Of a stretch of 64,000 nt of DNA, positions 8,425 through 16,291 are shown piece after piece. The stretch comes from Streptomyces smyrnaeus. GTDB lineage: Bacteria; Actinomycetota; Actinomycetes; Streptomycetales; Streptomycetaceae. Within the stretch, counting starts at the first letter, position 1. Each line of letters opens with the position of its first letter. The stretch spans positions 62,001 through 126,000 of the forward strand of contig NZ_JAFFZM010000017.1 in assembly GCF_017676345.1 (NCBI RefSeq), given 5' to 3'. Below the pieces are notes generated by a model. It was not told the DNA's origin and searched no databases. It worked only from the letters and a program-made list of their open reading frames with translations. The translations under genes were made by a program, and so were the position numbers.

Positions 8425-8613
8425 ATGCCGGAATACGAATTTCGTGATGTGTACGTCCCTCGAGGCGTCTCCCGCAAGGCTGCCACCCAACTGCTGACCG
8501 ATCATGCCGAGTACGGGCACTGGGAACTGGCCCGGATGCGGCTGTACCCGGACGGGAGCCGTCGGGTGCGTCTCCGCCGCCGCATCATCCGTCAGCTGCG
8601 CCCCACCTGGTGA
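8425..8613 (+). CDS. DUF5703 family small protein
   Basis: 62-aa basic protein of the actinobacterial family DUF5703; function unknown. Seen: a compact opening (PEYEFRDVYVPRGVSRKAA), a central HAEYGHWELARMRLYPDGSR and an arginine-rich end (RRVRLRRRIIRQLRPTW), suggesting RNA, DNA or membrane-surface contact. ATG 8425 is preceded directly by AGAGAGG with almost no spacing, so the transcript may be leaderless. It shares a 47-bp divergent promoter region with the acidic-tail protein. A hairpin terminator lies about 120 nt downstream. Confidence 0.8.
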   Translation: MPEYEFRDVYVPRGVSRKAATQLLTDHAEYGHWELARMRLYPDGSRRVRLRRRIIRQLRPTW

Positions 8614-8731
8614 CAGCCCGGTGGCCGGACCGGTGACCGACCCGACGGCCGACCCGGTGACCATCGGTCCGGCGGCCATCGGTCCCGAGGTCACCGGTTC
8701 GGCTGCGATCGGTCGCTGACGAGGGGCTTCG

Positions 8732-8765
8732 AGGGAGCGGTTCCGCTGTCGCGGGACCGCTCCCT
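8732..8765. terminator. Bidirectional terminator between DUF5703 and the long chaplin gene
   Basis: A 13-bp arm at 8732-8744 (core AGGGAGCGGT) pairs with 8753-8765 across an 8-nt loop, with one G-U pair. It sits between the ends of two converging genes. Confidence 0.7.
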
Positions 8766-8798
8766 GCGCTGTGCCCGGCGGCCTGGTGGCCCGGTACG

Positions 8799-9722
8799 TC
8801 AGCGGCGGCCGGCGACCCGGGAGCGCCGGTAGAGCACGTAGCCGCCCGCGAGCATGCCCACGCCGAGCGGTGCGGCGACGCCGAGCCCACCGGAGCCCGT
8901 GTGCGCGAGTTCACCACCGTCCCGCGCCTCGGCTCCGGCGCCCTTGGTCGTGTCGGACGCCGCTACGGCCTCCGGCTCGGAAGGAGCGTGCACCTCACCG
9001 GTGCTGCCGGGCTCATTGGGGCTACCGGGGTCACCCGGGTCACCGGGCTGACCCGGCTGCTGGGGCTCGGAGGGCTTCCCGGGCTCACCCGGATCGCCGG
9101 GGTCACCGGGCTGACCCGGATTCCCCGGGTCGCCTGGGTCACCTGGATCGCCGGGCTCCCCCGGCTGCTCCGGCTGACCAGGGTCACCGGGGTCCCCCGG
9201 CTCGCCCGGGTCACCGGGCTCCCCCGGGTCACCGGGCTCGCCCGGATTGCCGGGCTCCTCCGGGTACCCCGGGTCGACCGGCCCCGGGTCCGAGGGTTTC
9301 GACGGGTTGGCACAGCCGTTGCCGTGCGCGGGGTTGAGCGCGCCGCCGACATCGACGGTGTTCCCGCAGACGTTCACCGGTACATCGACCGGGACCTGCA
9401 CGTTGTTGCCCGAGCCCACGCCGGGCGAGCCCTGGGTGGAGCCGTCCGCGTGCGCCCCGCGCCCGCCCTGCGGGCTGTGCCCGCCGTTGCCGCAGCTGTT
9501 GCCGGATGCCGGGTTGAGCAGACCGACAACGTTCACGGTGTTGCCGCAGACGTTCACCGTGACGTTCACCGGTGCTTGGACCGTGTTGCCGGAGAGCACC
9601 CCCGGCGAGTTCGCGCTGCCGCCCTGGGCTCCCGAGTCGGCGAACGCGGTCCCCCCTGACATCGCGAGGAGGCCGCCCGCGGCGGCCATGGTGATCAGGC
9701 CCTTTCTGGTGCCTTGACGCAT
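8799..9722 (-). CDS. chpC: Long chaplin, sortase-anchored, with collagen-like linker
   Basis: 307-aa cell-surface chaplin (ChpA/B/C class), the kind that anchors the amyloid rodlet coat of aerial hyphae. Seen in order: signal peptide (1-28); chaplin domain 1 (about 30-77, Cys59/Cys77); chaplin domain 2 (about 92-137, Cys119/Cys137); a Pro/Gly-rich linker of collagen-like G-x-P triplets (about 147-240, e.g. GEPGDPGEPG); sorting signal LAHTG (272-276); a membrane helix; and RRSRVAGRR. Both domains show SPGVxSGNxVQ and VNVCGNTV. The start ATG 9722 has GGGGA about 8 nt upstream. chpC is named by architecture and linkage to chpH, as in S. coelicolor. The collagen-like linker is the odd part. Confidence 0.9.
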   Translation of the reverse strand: MRQGTRKGLITMAAAGGLLAMSGGTAFADSGAQGGSANSPGVLSGNTVQAPVNVTVNVCGNTVNVVGLLNPASGNSCGNGGHSPQGGRGAHADGSTQGSPGVGSGNNVQVPVDVPVNVCGNTVDVGGALNPAHGNGCANPSKPSDPGPVDPGYPEEPGNPGEPGDPGEPGDPGEPGDPGDPGQPEQPGEPGDPGDPGDPGNPGQPGDPGDPGEPGKPSEPQQPGQPGDPGDPGSPNEPGSTGEVHAPSEPEAVAASDTTKGAGAEARDGGELAHTGSGGLGVAAPLGVGMLAGGYVLYRRSRVAGRR

Positions 9723-9813
9723 GCTGTGGAATCCCCTGCCTAGTGATGGCTGTCTGTAACAGGCCAGGGGGAGGCGCACCCGCGCGCGCCGTCCCGCCCC
9801 CTCAAGATCCGAG

Positions 9814-9846
9814 GGCCCCGGAGCGCGTGGCGCGTGCTCCGGGGCC
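9814..9846. terminator. 11-bp perfect hairpin downstream of the short chaplin gene
   Basis: GGCCCCGGAGC (9814-9824) and GCTCCGGGGCC (9836-9846) with an 11-nt loop, placed 47 nt after the chpH stop on the minus strand. It would separate chpH transcription from the following chaplin gene. Confidence 0.75.
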
Positions 9847-9892
9847 GCTCAGAACTCATGTACTCACCGATCGGATCGGATGAGACGTGATG

Positions 9893-10126
9893 TCAGTCGT
9901 TGACGCAGGTGTTGCCGAACGCGGGGTTCAGCAGACCGATCACGGAGATCGTGTTGCCGCAGGCGTTCACCGGAATGTGGACCGGGACCTGCACGACGTT
10001 GCCGGAAACGACACCCGGGGAGTGCACGGCGGCACCCTGCGCACCGGAGTCGGCGACGGCCATACCCGCACCAGCCAGCACAAGACCGCTGGTGGCAGCC
10101 GCGGCGGCGATGACCTTCTTGATCAT
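9893..10126 (-). CDS. chpH: Short secreted chaplin (ChpH-type)
   Basis: 77-aa precursor of a small amyloid-forming surfactant that coats aerial hyphae and lowers surface tension. Seen: signal peptide ending AVA-DSGAQ (1-26), then one chaplin domain with SPGVVSGNVVQVPVHIPVN, Cys56 and Cys74 (disulfide pair in the family), and VIGLLNPAFGNTC. ATG 10126 follows a perfect GGAGG with 4-nt spacing. It lies head to tail with the long chaplin. A BldN-type promoter match lies just upstream, as expected for a gene switched on at aerial growth. Confidence 0.95.
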   Translation of the reverse strand: MIKKVIAAAAATSGLVLAGAGMAVADSGAQGAAVHSPGVVSGNVVQVPVHIPVNACGNTISVIGLLNPAFGNTCVND

Positions 10127-10174
10127 TGTTCCTCCTAGTTGGCAATACGGTCCCAACCGGGGACCGCACTCCCT

Positions 10175-10202
10175 GTAACGAGGATGGCGGAATCAGGCTA
10201 CG
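10175..10202 (-). promoter_or_regulatory. Candidate sigma-BldN promoter of the short chaplin gene
   Basis: Read on the minus strand, CGTAGC (10202-10197), 16 nt, then CGTTAC (10180-10175). From memory, the BldN promoters of S. coelicolor resemble CGTAAC-N16-CGTTGA, so each half has one or two differences and the spacing is exact. The -10 box ends 48 nt before the chpH start codon. Confidence 0.55.
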
Positions 10203-10381
10203 AACTGACTAGATCATTCACCCGTCCCGGTCACTTCCGCACAGGCGGCCGAATATCGCTCCGGGGACATCACCCTTGCGACGGACAGCGGTGGCGAGGC
10301 TGCGACAGATCACCGGCGCAGATCGGAAAAGCGCCGGTCACAGCATCCGATCAACGGGGGCCCGACCAGCGCCCCACGGCG

Positions 10382-11713
10382 TCAGGCCTGGTCCAGGAAC
10401 CGATCCAGTACCCGAACCCCGAACCGGAGTCCGTCAACCGGCACCCGCTCGTCCACCCCGTGGAACATTCCCGCGAAGTCGAGCTCCGGCGGCAGCTTCA
10501 GCGGCGCGAAGCCGAAGCAGCGAATGCCCAGGTCGTCGAAGGACTTGGCGTCGGTACCGCCCGAGAGCATGTAGGGCACGGCTCGGGCGACGGGGTCCTC
10601 CGCGCGCAGCGAGGACTGCATGGCCTCCACGAGCGCACCGTCGAACGTGGTCTCCAGCGCCTTGTCGGCGTGCACGTCCTCGCGCCGTACGCGCGGACCG
10701 AGCAGCCGGTCGAGGTCGGCGAGGAACTCCTCCTCGTGCCCCGGCAGGAACCGGCCGTCCACATGAGCGGTCGCCTGCCCGGGGATGACGTTGACCTTGT
10801 AGCCGGCCCCGAGCTGGGTGGGTGCCGCGGTGTTCTGCAGGGTGGCGCCGATGATCTTGGCGATGCCGCCGAGCCGGGCGAGGGTCTCCTCCATGTCCTC
10901 GGGGTCGAGCTCGATTCCGAGCGCGTCGGAGAGCTCGTCCAGGAAGGAGCGGACCGTCTTGGTGACCCGCACCGGGAACTTGTGCCGGCCCAGCCGGCCC
11001 ACGGCCTCGCACAGCTCGGTGATCGCGTTGTCGTTGTTGGTCATCGACCCGTGACCGGCGGTGCCGTCCACGGTCAGCCGCATCCAGTGCATGCCCTTCT
11101 GGGCCGTCTCGATCAGATACAGCCGCAGGTCCTCGTTGACCGTGAAGGAGAACCCACCGACCTCACCGATGGCCTCGGTGACCCCCTCGAAGAGGTCGGC
11201 GTGGTTGTCGACCAGGTGCCGTGCCCCGTAGACGCCGCCCGCCTCCTCATCCGCCAGGAAGGCCAGCACGATGTCACGGGGCGGCTTGCGCCCGGTACGC
11301 ATCCGGTCCCGCACGACCGCCAGCGTCATCGCGTCCATGTCCTTCATGTCGACGGCACCGCGCCCCCACACGCAGCCGTCGGCGATCTCCCCGGAGAACG
11401 GGTGCCGCGTCCAGTCGTCGGCGTTGGCCGGCACCACGTCGGTGTGCCCGTGGATCAGCAGGGCGGGGCGGGAGGGGTCCTCGCCCGTGATCCGTGCCAC
11501 GGTCGAGGCGCGGCCCGGACGGGACTCGATGATCTGCGGCTCCAGCCCGACCTCGGCCAGCTTCTCGGCGACGTACTCCGCCGCCGCCCGCTCCCCGGGG
11601 CCCTCGTTGTTGCCGTAATTGCTGGTGTCGATCCGGATCAGTTCGCGGCAGAGATCGACGACCTCGCTCTCGGCGGTAGCGGCACTCGCGGTCGCGGCGC
11701 TATCGGCACTCAC
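10382..11713 (-). CDS. M20 family metallopeptidase
   Basis: 443-aa cytoplasmic zinc peptidase/deacylase of the M20 (ArgE/DapE/CPG2) clan; substrate unknown. Seen: first metal histidine in LLIHGHTDVVPA (about residue 88), the bridging aspartate in GRGAVDMKD, the catalytic Glu pair in LADEEAGG (about 154), GTAGHGSM of the dimerisation domain, and the last metal histidine in FAGMFHGVDER. The GTG start 11713 is chosen for GGAGG four nt upstream; 18 further codons upstream in frame are Arg/Gly-rich and lack a ribosome site. It is divergent from the tRNA-Leu gene. Confidence 0.9.
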   Translation of the reverse strand: MSADSAATASAATAESEVVDLCRELIRIDTSNYGNNEGPGERAAAEYVAEKLAEVGLEPQIIESRPGRASTVARITGEDPSRPALLIHGHTDVVPANADDWTRHPFSGEIADGCVWGRGAVDMKDMDAMTLAVVRDRMRTGRKPPRDIVLAFLADEEAGGVYGARHLVDNHADLFEGVTEAIGEVGGFSFTVNEDLRLYLIETAQKGMHWMRLTVDGTAGHGSMTNNDNAITELCEAVGRLGRHKFPVRVTKTVRSFLDELSDALGIELDPEDMEETLARLGGIAKIIGATLQNTAAPTQLGAGYKVNVIPGQATAHVDGRFLPGHEEEFLADLDRLLGPRVRREDVHADKALETTFDGALVEAMQSSLRAEDPVARAVPYMLSGGTDAKSFDDLGIRCFGFAPLKLPPELDFAGMFHGVDERVPVDGLRFGVRVLDRFLDQA

Positions 11714-11852
11714 ACTGCCTCCTCTTCTCGCAGGTAGACCCCCATCCTCCCGCCCGCACCCCGGCACCCCAAGGGGCGGGTGATCGCAGTCCTCATCGGG
11801 TGCTAAGGTTTAACCCGTCGCAAGGCCTCCCACCGGCCCCGCGACACACCCG

Positions 11853-11937
11853 GTCGGGGTGGCGGAATGGCAGACGCGCTAGCTTGAGGTGCTAGTGCCC
11901 TTTACAGGGCGTGGGGGTTCAAGTCCCCCTCCCGACA
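11853..11937 (+). tRNA. tRNA-Leu (anticodon GAG)
   Basis: An 85-nt class II tRNA. The acceptor arm pairs GTCGGGG with TCCCGAC (last pair G-U). The anticodon stem CTAGC/GCTAG encloses the loop TTGAGGT, so the anticodon is GAG, reading CUC/CUU. A long variable arm (TGCCC...GGGCG) and a T arm GGGGG-TTCAAGT-CCCCC complete it. CCA is not encoded. A weak -10 (TAAGGT, 11804-11809) lies upstream and a long hairpin follows directly. Confidence 0.97.
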
Positions 11938-11939
11938 CA

Positions 11940-12008
11940 CACATACGTACACGCGGCGGCAGGTCGTGACTGAGAAGGTCACCGATCTGTCGCCGCGAGT
12001 CGTATGTG
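11940..12008 (+). terminator. Long imperfect hairpin directly behind tRNA-Leu
   Basis: Starting 3 nt after the tRNA, CACATACG (11940-11947) pairs with CGTATGTG (12001-12008), CGCGGCGGCAG (11952-11962) with 11987-11997 through one G-U, and GTGAC (11966-11970) with GTCAC (11978-11982) around a 7-nt loop. It is probably the tRNA terminator or 3' trailer structure. The rest of the gap, to 12136, shows nothing recognisable. Confidence 0.6.
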
Positions 12009-12136
12009 AGGGCGCCGGGCGAAGGGTTCGTAGCGGGCGCCGATCATCAGGTCCGGCTCCGCTGCCCGACACAGCACCCTGGCCCCGAACGCTCAGTCGG
12101 GGCTGGCCCGGCACGGGGCAGCCGCCCGCGTGGGGA

Positions 12137-12559
12137 TCACACGGAGGCCTGGTCGCTGTCCTTCAGGGTGCCCCAGCCGTGCCAGCGGTCCACCTCGATC
12201 CAGGCGCTGACGCGGGCGCGGACCCGGTCGGGGTAGGGGTTGCCGGTGTAGTGGGTGGCGATGCGGTCGATGTCGGCCAGCCCCTGGTCGTCGTACGTCT
12301 CGATGACGCGTCCGATGAGGGTGACGTGCGTGTACCAGTTGTCGCCGTCGAGGACGGTGAGGGTCACGCGCGGGTCACGTTGCAGGTGCTTGAGGCGGAC
12401 CCGGCCCTCGTCGAGGTTGATCAGTACACGGCCGTCCTCCCAGACGTACCAGGTGGGCGTGGAGACCGGTGTGCCGTCCGAACGCAAGGTGGCCATGACG
12501 CACGGGTTGGGGCGGCGCAGCAGTTCCACGGCCTCGGTCGGCAGCGGGGGCTTGGACAC
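12137..12559 (-). CDS. PPOX-class F420-dependent oxidoreductase (split-barrel)
   Basis: 140-aa flavin/deazaflavin split-barrel protein of the pyridoxamine-5'-phosphate-oxidase superfamily, predicted to bind F420; substrate unknown. Seen: family opening EAVELLRRPNPCVMATLRSDGTP, barrel strands PTWYVWEDGRVLINL and RVRLKHLQRDPRVTLTVLD, then YTHVTLIGRVIE and the closing DRWHGWGTL. The GTG start has GGAGG six nt upstream. It precedes nothing in an obvious operon. It is the second F420-type enzyme in 12 kb. Confidence 0.9.
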   Translation of the reverse strand: MSKPPLPTEAVELLRRPNPCVMATLRSDGTPVSTPTWYVWEDGRVLINLDEGRVRLKHLQRDPRVTLTVLDGDNWYTHVTLIGRVIETYDDQGLADIDRIATHYTGNPYPDRVRARVSAWIEVDRWHGWGTLKDSDQASV

Positions 12560-12713
12560 GGTGGGCCTCCGTATCTCGCACTTCCAAGGGTCACAAAGAG
12601 CCTCTCAGAAAGCGGACCGCCCCTCACGACCGACCCGGCGGCGGTTCCGGGGTCGGGGCCGGTGTCGGCCGGTGCGGGAGACGGTGGTCGGCCCCGGTCG
12701 AGGTGGTGCCGGA

Positions 12714-13463
12714 TCAGCGGGTGGTGTAGCCCCCGTTGGGGAACATCGTCTGGCCGGTGAACCACCAGCCCTCGGTGGCCAGGAACCGGATCACGGGGAC
12801 GATGTCCTCGATGTGTGTGAGCTGGTTGCCCATGGCCTGCGAGGCATGGAACTCGGCCCGTTCCGGGGATTCCTGCGGGTAGAAGAAGGGAGTGTCCATC
12901 GGTCCCGGTGCCACGGTGTTGACCGAGATGTACCGGTCGGCGAACTCCTTGGCCGCAGCGCGCGTGAAGTGCTCCAGGGGCGCCTTGCCGCCCGCGTAGG
13001 TGGAGTAGCCGTCGGTGAAGGCCGCCAGCAGGGACGTGCCCAGGCTGATGATCTTGCCGTGGTCGTTGAGGTTCCGTCCGGCCTCCTGGATGAAGAAGAA
13101 CCCCGCCTTGGCGTTGATGCCGAACATTCGGTCGTACTCTTCCTCGCTGATCTCCAGGATCGGCTTGCGCAGCACCATTCCGGTGGTGTTCACCGCGACG
13201 TCCACTCCGCCGAAGGCGTCCTTCGCCGCGTCGAACAGCCGCCGTACGTCCGCGACCCGGGTCAGGTCGCCCTGGACGGAGACGGCCTGTCCTCCGGCGT
13301 CCTGGACATCCTTCACCGTCCGCTTCGCCTCGTCGTCCGACGTGTGGTAGTGGACCACGACCTTCGCTCCGTCCTGAGCGAAGGTCCTGCTCAGCAGCCC
13401 TCCCAGGTTCTTCTCGCCCCCGCCGATGACCGCGACCTTGCCCTGCAGCGTGCTCTGCGGCAT
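12714..13463 (-). CDS. SDR family oxidoreductase
   Basis: 249-aa NAD(P)-dependent short-chain dehydrogenase, unknown substrate. Seen: a variant Rossmann glycine motif GGGEKNLGG (about 14-22) instead of TGxxxGxG, the catalytic Ser in SLGTS, and a Tyr-x3-Lys in TYAGGK. VNTVAPGPMDTPFF follows, and the C-terminal GWWFTGQTMFPNGGY is usual for the class. ATG 13463 has GGGAGA about five nt upstream. The glycine-motif variation recalls atypical SDRs, but the active-site residues remain. Confidence 0.85.
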   Translation of the reverse strand: MPQSTLQGKVAVIGGGEKNLGGLLSRTFAQDGAKVVVHYHTSDDEAKRTVKDVQDAGGQAVSVQGDLTRVADVRRLFDAAKDAFGGVDVAVNTTGMVLRKPILEISEEEYDRMFGINAKAGFFFIQEAGRNLNDHGKIISLGTSLLAAFTDGYSTYAGGKAPLEHFTRAAAKEFADRYISVNTVAPGPMDTPFFYPQESPERAEFHASQAMGNQLTHIEDIVPVIRFLATEGWWFTGQTMFPNGGYTTR

Positions 13464-13741
13464 CCCGTTCTCCCTCGCCTCATGGCCGACAGCCGCTCGA
13501 CCGCTTCTCCATTGAGACTAAATGCATGTTTCGGACATTTCGAACGGAAGGCTAGCGAGCAGCCTCACCAGCATCTGCGCAACGAGCCCGAAGGGCGCCC
13601 GCCGGCTCGGTTTGGCCCCCGGCTGCAGGTGACCGGGGCCCGAACGGACCCCGGCCACGCGGTGTGGTCCTCACCCTCGGCAACGCCCCGGGGCGTCAAG
13701 GTCGACAGCACCGCTTCGCGAGGGCAGAGCGAGGGCAGCAG
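13464..13741. other. Intergenic region upstream of the SDR gene
   Basis: No gene seen. Around 13521-13544 an AT-rich patch has overlapping small dyads (ATGT...ACAT and TTTCG...CGAA) that could be the SDR promoter or operator region. The left part contains Gly/Pro/Arg-type GC-rich sequence without a good reading frame. Confidence 0.35.
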
Positions 13742-15241
13742 TCACCTTTGCGTGCCGGCTTCTCGCGCGGTGCGGGTCGCGGTGAGTGGCGCGACGATGC
13801 ACGCGGTGGCGACGAGGATGCCGAAGGCGACTGTCAGGGCGGCGGTGTATCCGTGCACGGATGCCGCGGTCTGCGTGGCGTGGTGCGGCGCCGCCAGGTA
13901 CGACGCCGTGGTGGTGGCTGCGACGGTGTTGAGCAGTGCGGTACCGAGTGCGGCTCCGAGCTGCTGGGAGGCGTTGTAGGCGGCCGACGCGGCTCCGATG
14001 TCCCGCGGATGCATGTTCGCGGTGGCCAGGCTGGCCGTCGGGGGCATGACGCAGCCGAGGCCGAGCCCGGTGAGTACCAGGGCGGGTGCCAGGTACTGCG
14101 GCAGGATGTCCGTGCTCTGCGGTGTCAGGCGGGTCAGGACGAACATTCCGGCGGCAGCGGCCAGCAGGCCCGGCAGGATCAGCATTCCGGGTGCGACGCG
14201 GCCGTGCAGTCGCCCGGCGATGAGCGTGGAGCCGAGCAGGGCGGCCAAGGCGTTGATGAGCAGTGCCAGGCCCGCCTGGACCGGCGAGTAGCCGAGGACG
14301 GTCTGGGTGTAGTAGCTCATGAACAGGTAGAAGCCGAACATGGCGACAAACAGCAGGGTGATGGCGATGAGTGCACCGGCGCGGGCACGGTGCAGGAGCA
14401 CGCGCATCGGGAGAAGCGGGCGGGGAGTTCGGACTTCGACGACGGCGAACACGGCCAGCAGCAGGATTCCACCGGTCAGCAGTGCCAGCACCTTCGGTGA
14501 GTCCCACCCGAGCGATTCAGCTTCGCTGAAGGCATAGACCACCGCTGCGAAGCCCGAGGCGCTGAGGAGCGCGCCGGCGACGTCGAGCGGTCCGTCACCG
14601 CGCAGGGGGCGGTCCGGTTGCACCCGTGTCGCGCCGAGCAGGGCGAGCAGCGCGACGGGAACGTTGATGTAGAGGCACCATCGCCAGCTGGCGTACTCGG
14701 TCAGCAGTCCCCCGGCTACCAGGCCCAGGGCCGATCCGGCGGCACCGACCGCCGCGAACACGCCGAAGGCCCGGCCGCGTTCGCGTGGTTCGGTGAAGGT
14801 GGTGCTCAACAGGGACAGCCCGGCCGGGGCGAGTACTGCGGCGAAGACACCCTGCAGGGCCCTGGCCGCGAAGAGCAGTTCGGGGGTCACGGCGGCCCCG
14901 CCCAGCGCGGAGGAGGCGGCGAAGCCGACGAGGCCGATCATGAACGTGCGCCGGTGGCCGAGGGCGCTGCTGACTCTGCCGCCGATCAGCAGCAGTCCAC
15001 CGAAGGCCAGCGCATAGGCGGTGACCGCCCATTGCCGGCTCGCGTCGGACATGGCGAGCGCGCTCTGCGCGGAGGGCAGCGCGATGTTCACGATCGTCCC
15101 GTCCAACACGACGAGCAGTTGGGCCGCACTCACCACCAGCAGCGTCCACCAGCGGCGCCGTGCGAGGGAGGGTCCTTCCGCGACGTCGCGGACCTCGGCG
15201 GTGGGCTTGGCGCCGGGCGGTTCGATGTCTTGGTCATTCAT
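13742..15241 (-). CDS. MFS drug exporter, DHA2 (14-TM) family
   Basis: 499-aa inner-membrane proton-coupled multidrug efflux transporter of the EmrB/QacA type. Seen: the first helix motif LVVLDGTIVNIALPSA (DHA2 motif D1), the loop GGRVSSALGHRRTFMIG (motif A) and SWRWCLYINVPVALLALLGA after helix 6 (typical family text), with about 14 hydrophobic helices. ATG 15241 is chosen because family similarity begins after it; no Shine-Dalgarno is obvious and in-frame sequence continues upstream. It is divergent from a mycothiol-type enzyme gene; no regulator is beside it. Confidence 0.9.
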   Translation of the reverse strand: MNDQDIEPPGAKPTAEVRDVAEGPSLARRRWWTLLVVSAAQLLVVLDGTIVNIALPSAQSALAMSDASRQWAVTAYALAFGGLLLIGGRVSSALGHRRTFMIGLVGFAASSALGGAAVTPELLFAARALQGVFAAVLAPAGLSLLSTTFTEPRERGRAFGVFAAVGAAGSALGLVAGGLLTEYASWRWCLYINVPVALLALLGATRVQPDRPLRGDGPLDVAGALLSASGFAAVVYAFSEAESLGWDSPKVLALLTGGILLLAVFAVVEVRTPRPLLPMRVLLHRARAGALIAITLLFVAMFGFYLFMSYYTQTVLGYSPVQAGLALLINALAALLGSTLIAGRLHGRVAPGMLILPGLLAAAAGMFVLTRLTPQSTDILPQYLAPALVLTGLGLGCVMPPTASLATANMHPRDIGAASAAYNASQQLGAALGTALLNTVAATTTASYLAAPHHATQTAASVHGYTAALTVAFGILVATACIVAPLTATRTAREAGTQR

Positions 15242-15504
15242 GGATTCAAGTGTTTCGTTGAACCGACCCCGGAGACTTTTCGTCGCCTCCGGCCCATGGG
15301 ACAGAGGTGGATGAGCGGACAACCTTCACGCCCCGGTTGAAGCCCGCGGTGAGAAGAAGACGAATGAGATGAAGAAAGGGTCACTCGCGGCGATGACTTT
15401 GCCCGGGGCCAGGAGTCTCTTTCGCGACACCCGTGCCGGACGCCCGCCCGGGTCCGGCCCAGGCGCCTCGCAGCGCGCGAACCGTGACAGGAGACCTTGC
15501 CCCT

Positions 15505-16170
15505 ATGACTGATCCGGAACCGGCAGCGGACCGCAGCCGCGGGACCGGCGTGTGGCCCTTGATACGCACTGAGCGAGCGGCGCTGGCGGCGGATCTGGAG
15601 GATCTGACCGACGACCAGTGGGCAGCGCCGTCGCTGTGCACCGGTTTGACGGTGCGCGAGGTACTGGCGCACATGACCGCGGGCGCGAGTCTCAACGCCG
15701 TGAGCTGGCTGACGGGCGTGCTCCGCTGCCGGTTCGACTTCGACAAGCAGGTTGCCATGCGGCTGGCAGAGCAGTTGGGCGCGACTCCGGCCGAGACGCT
15801 CGAACGGTTCCGCCGCATCGTCCCGAGCACGACCAAGCCCCCCTTGCCCGCCATCGCCATGCTGGGCGAGACGCTCGTGCACGGGGAGGACATCCGGCGC
15901 CCCCTGGGCATCCGCCACCACCACCCGGTCGAGGTCGTCACACGGGTGGCCGAGTACTACCAGGGCTCGGACCTCGTGGTCGTCGCCAGGAAACGCATCG
16001 ATGGACTGCGACTCACCGCGGACGACGGTCCTTTCACGACCGGTTCCGGGCCGGTGGTCTCGGGCCCCACCTCGGCACTTGTGATGGGCATGACCGGACG
16101 GGCGACGTACTGCAACGACCTTGAGGGCGACGGTGTGGAGCTTCTCCGCAGCCGCTGCGGGAACGGGTGA
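15505..16170 (+). CDS. Maleylpyruvate-isomerase/DinB-like mycothiol-dependent enzyme family protein
   Basis: 221-aa cytoplasmic four-helix-bundle protein of the TIGR03083 type, thought to use or handle mycothiol; substrate unknown. Seen: helix one ALAADLEDLTDDQWAAPSLC, the metal-histidine block LTVREVLAHMTAG, and the second histidine region GETLVHGEDIRRPLGIRHHH. ATG 15505 has GGAGA 10 nt upstream. It is divergent from the DHA2 exporter, so the two may form a detoxification pair (inference). A 120-bp gap separates it from the next gene, which has its own promoter element. Confidence 0.75.
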   Translation: MTDPEPAADRSRGTGVWPLIRTERAALAADLEDLTDDQWAAPSLCTGLTVREVLAHMTAGASLNAVSWLTGVLRCRFDFDKQVAMRLAEQLGATPAETLERFRRIVPSTTKPPLPAIAMLGETLVHGEDIRRPLGIRHHHPVEVVTRVAEYYQGSDLVVVARKRIDGLRLTADDGPFTTGSGPVVSGPTSALVMGMTGRATYCNDLEGDGVELLRSRCGNG

Positions 16171-16220
16171 CCGATGTCGGGCAGCCGCACCTCCTCCCGT
16201 GCGTCCCCGTGGCCGCCGGA

Positions 16221-16278
16221 TAGCCGCGGCCTATAAGGGTGCTCACCTACCGGTATTGGACGCGCTCGCGGGCCGCTG
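16221..16278 (+). promoter_or_regulatory. LysR-type site and promoter of the hydrolase gene
   Basis: GATAGC, 7 nt, TATAAGG (16232-16238), then ACCGG and TTGGACG (16256-16262). The same arrangement stands before the tartrate-dehydrogenase-like gene. ATAG-N7-CTAT fits a LysR box (T-N11-A). TTGGAC can be a -35, 18 nt before a weak TGGGAT that ends 6 nt from the start codon, implying a leaderless transcript. Confidence 0.55.
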
Positions 16279-16291
16279 CTGGGATCGGGCC

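Noticed and set aside
8504..8719. Frame downstream of DUF5703 with GPAAIGPEVTGSAAIG-like repeats
   Set aside because: Overlaps the DUF5703 gene in another frame; the repeat arises from GC-rich GACCGG/GGTCCG runs and has no ribosome site.
11902..12114. Small minus-strand frame ending in REGDLNPHAL
   Set aside because: It is antisense to tRNA-Leu; this peptide ending is a familiar false gene from tRNA-Leu complements.
11853..12136. tRNA gene as an integration (att) site of a mobile element
   Set aside because: No integrase follows and I see no repeat of the tRNA 3' end elsewhere in the window.
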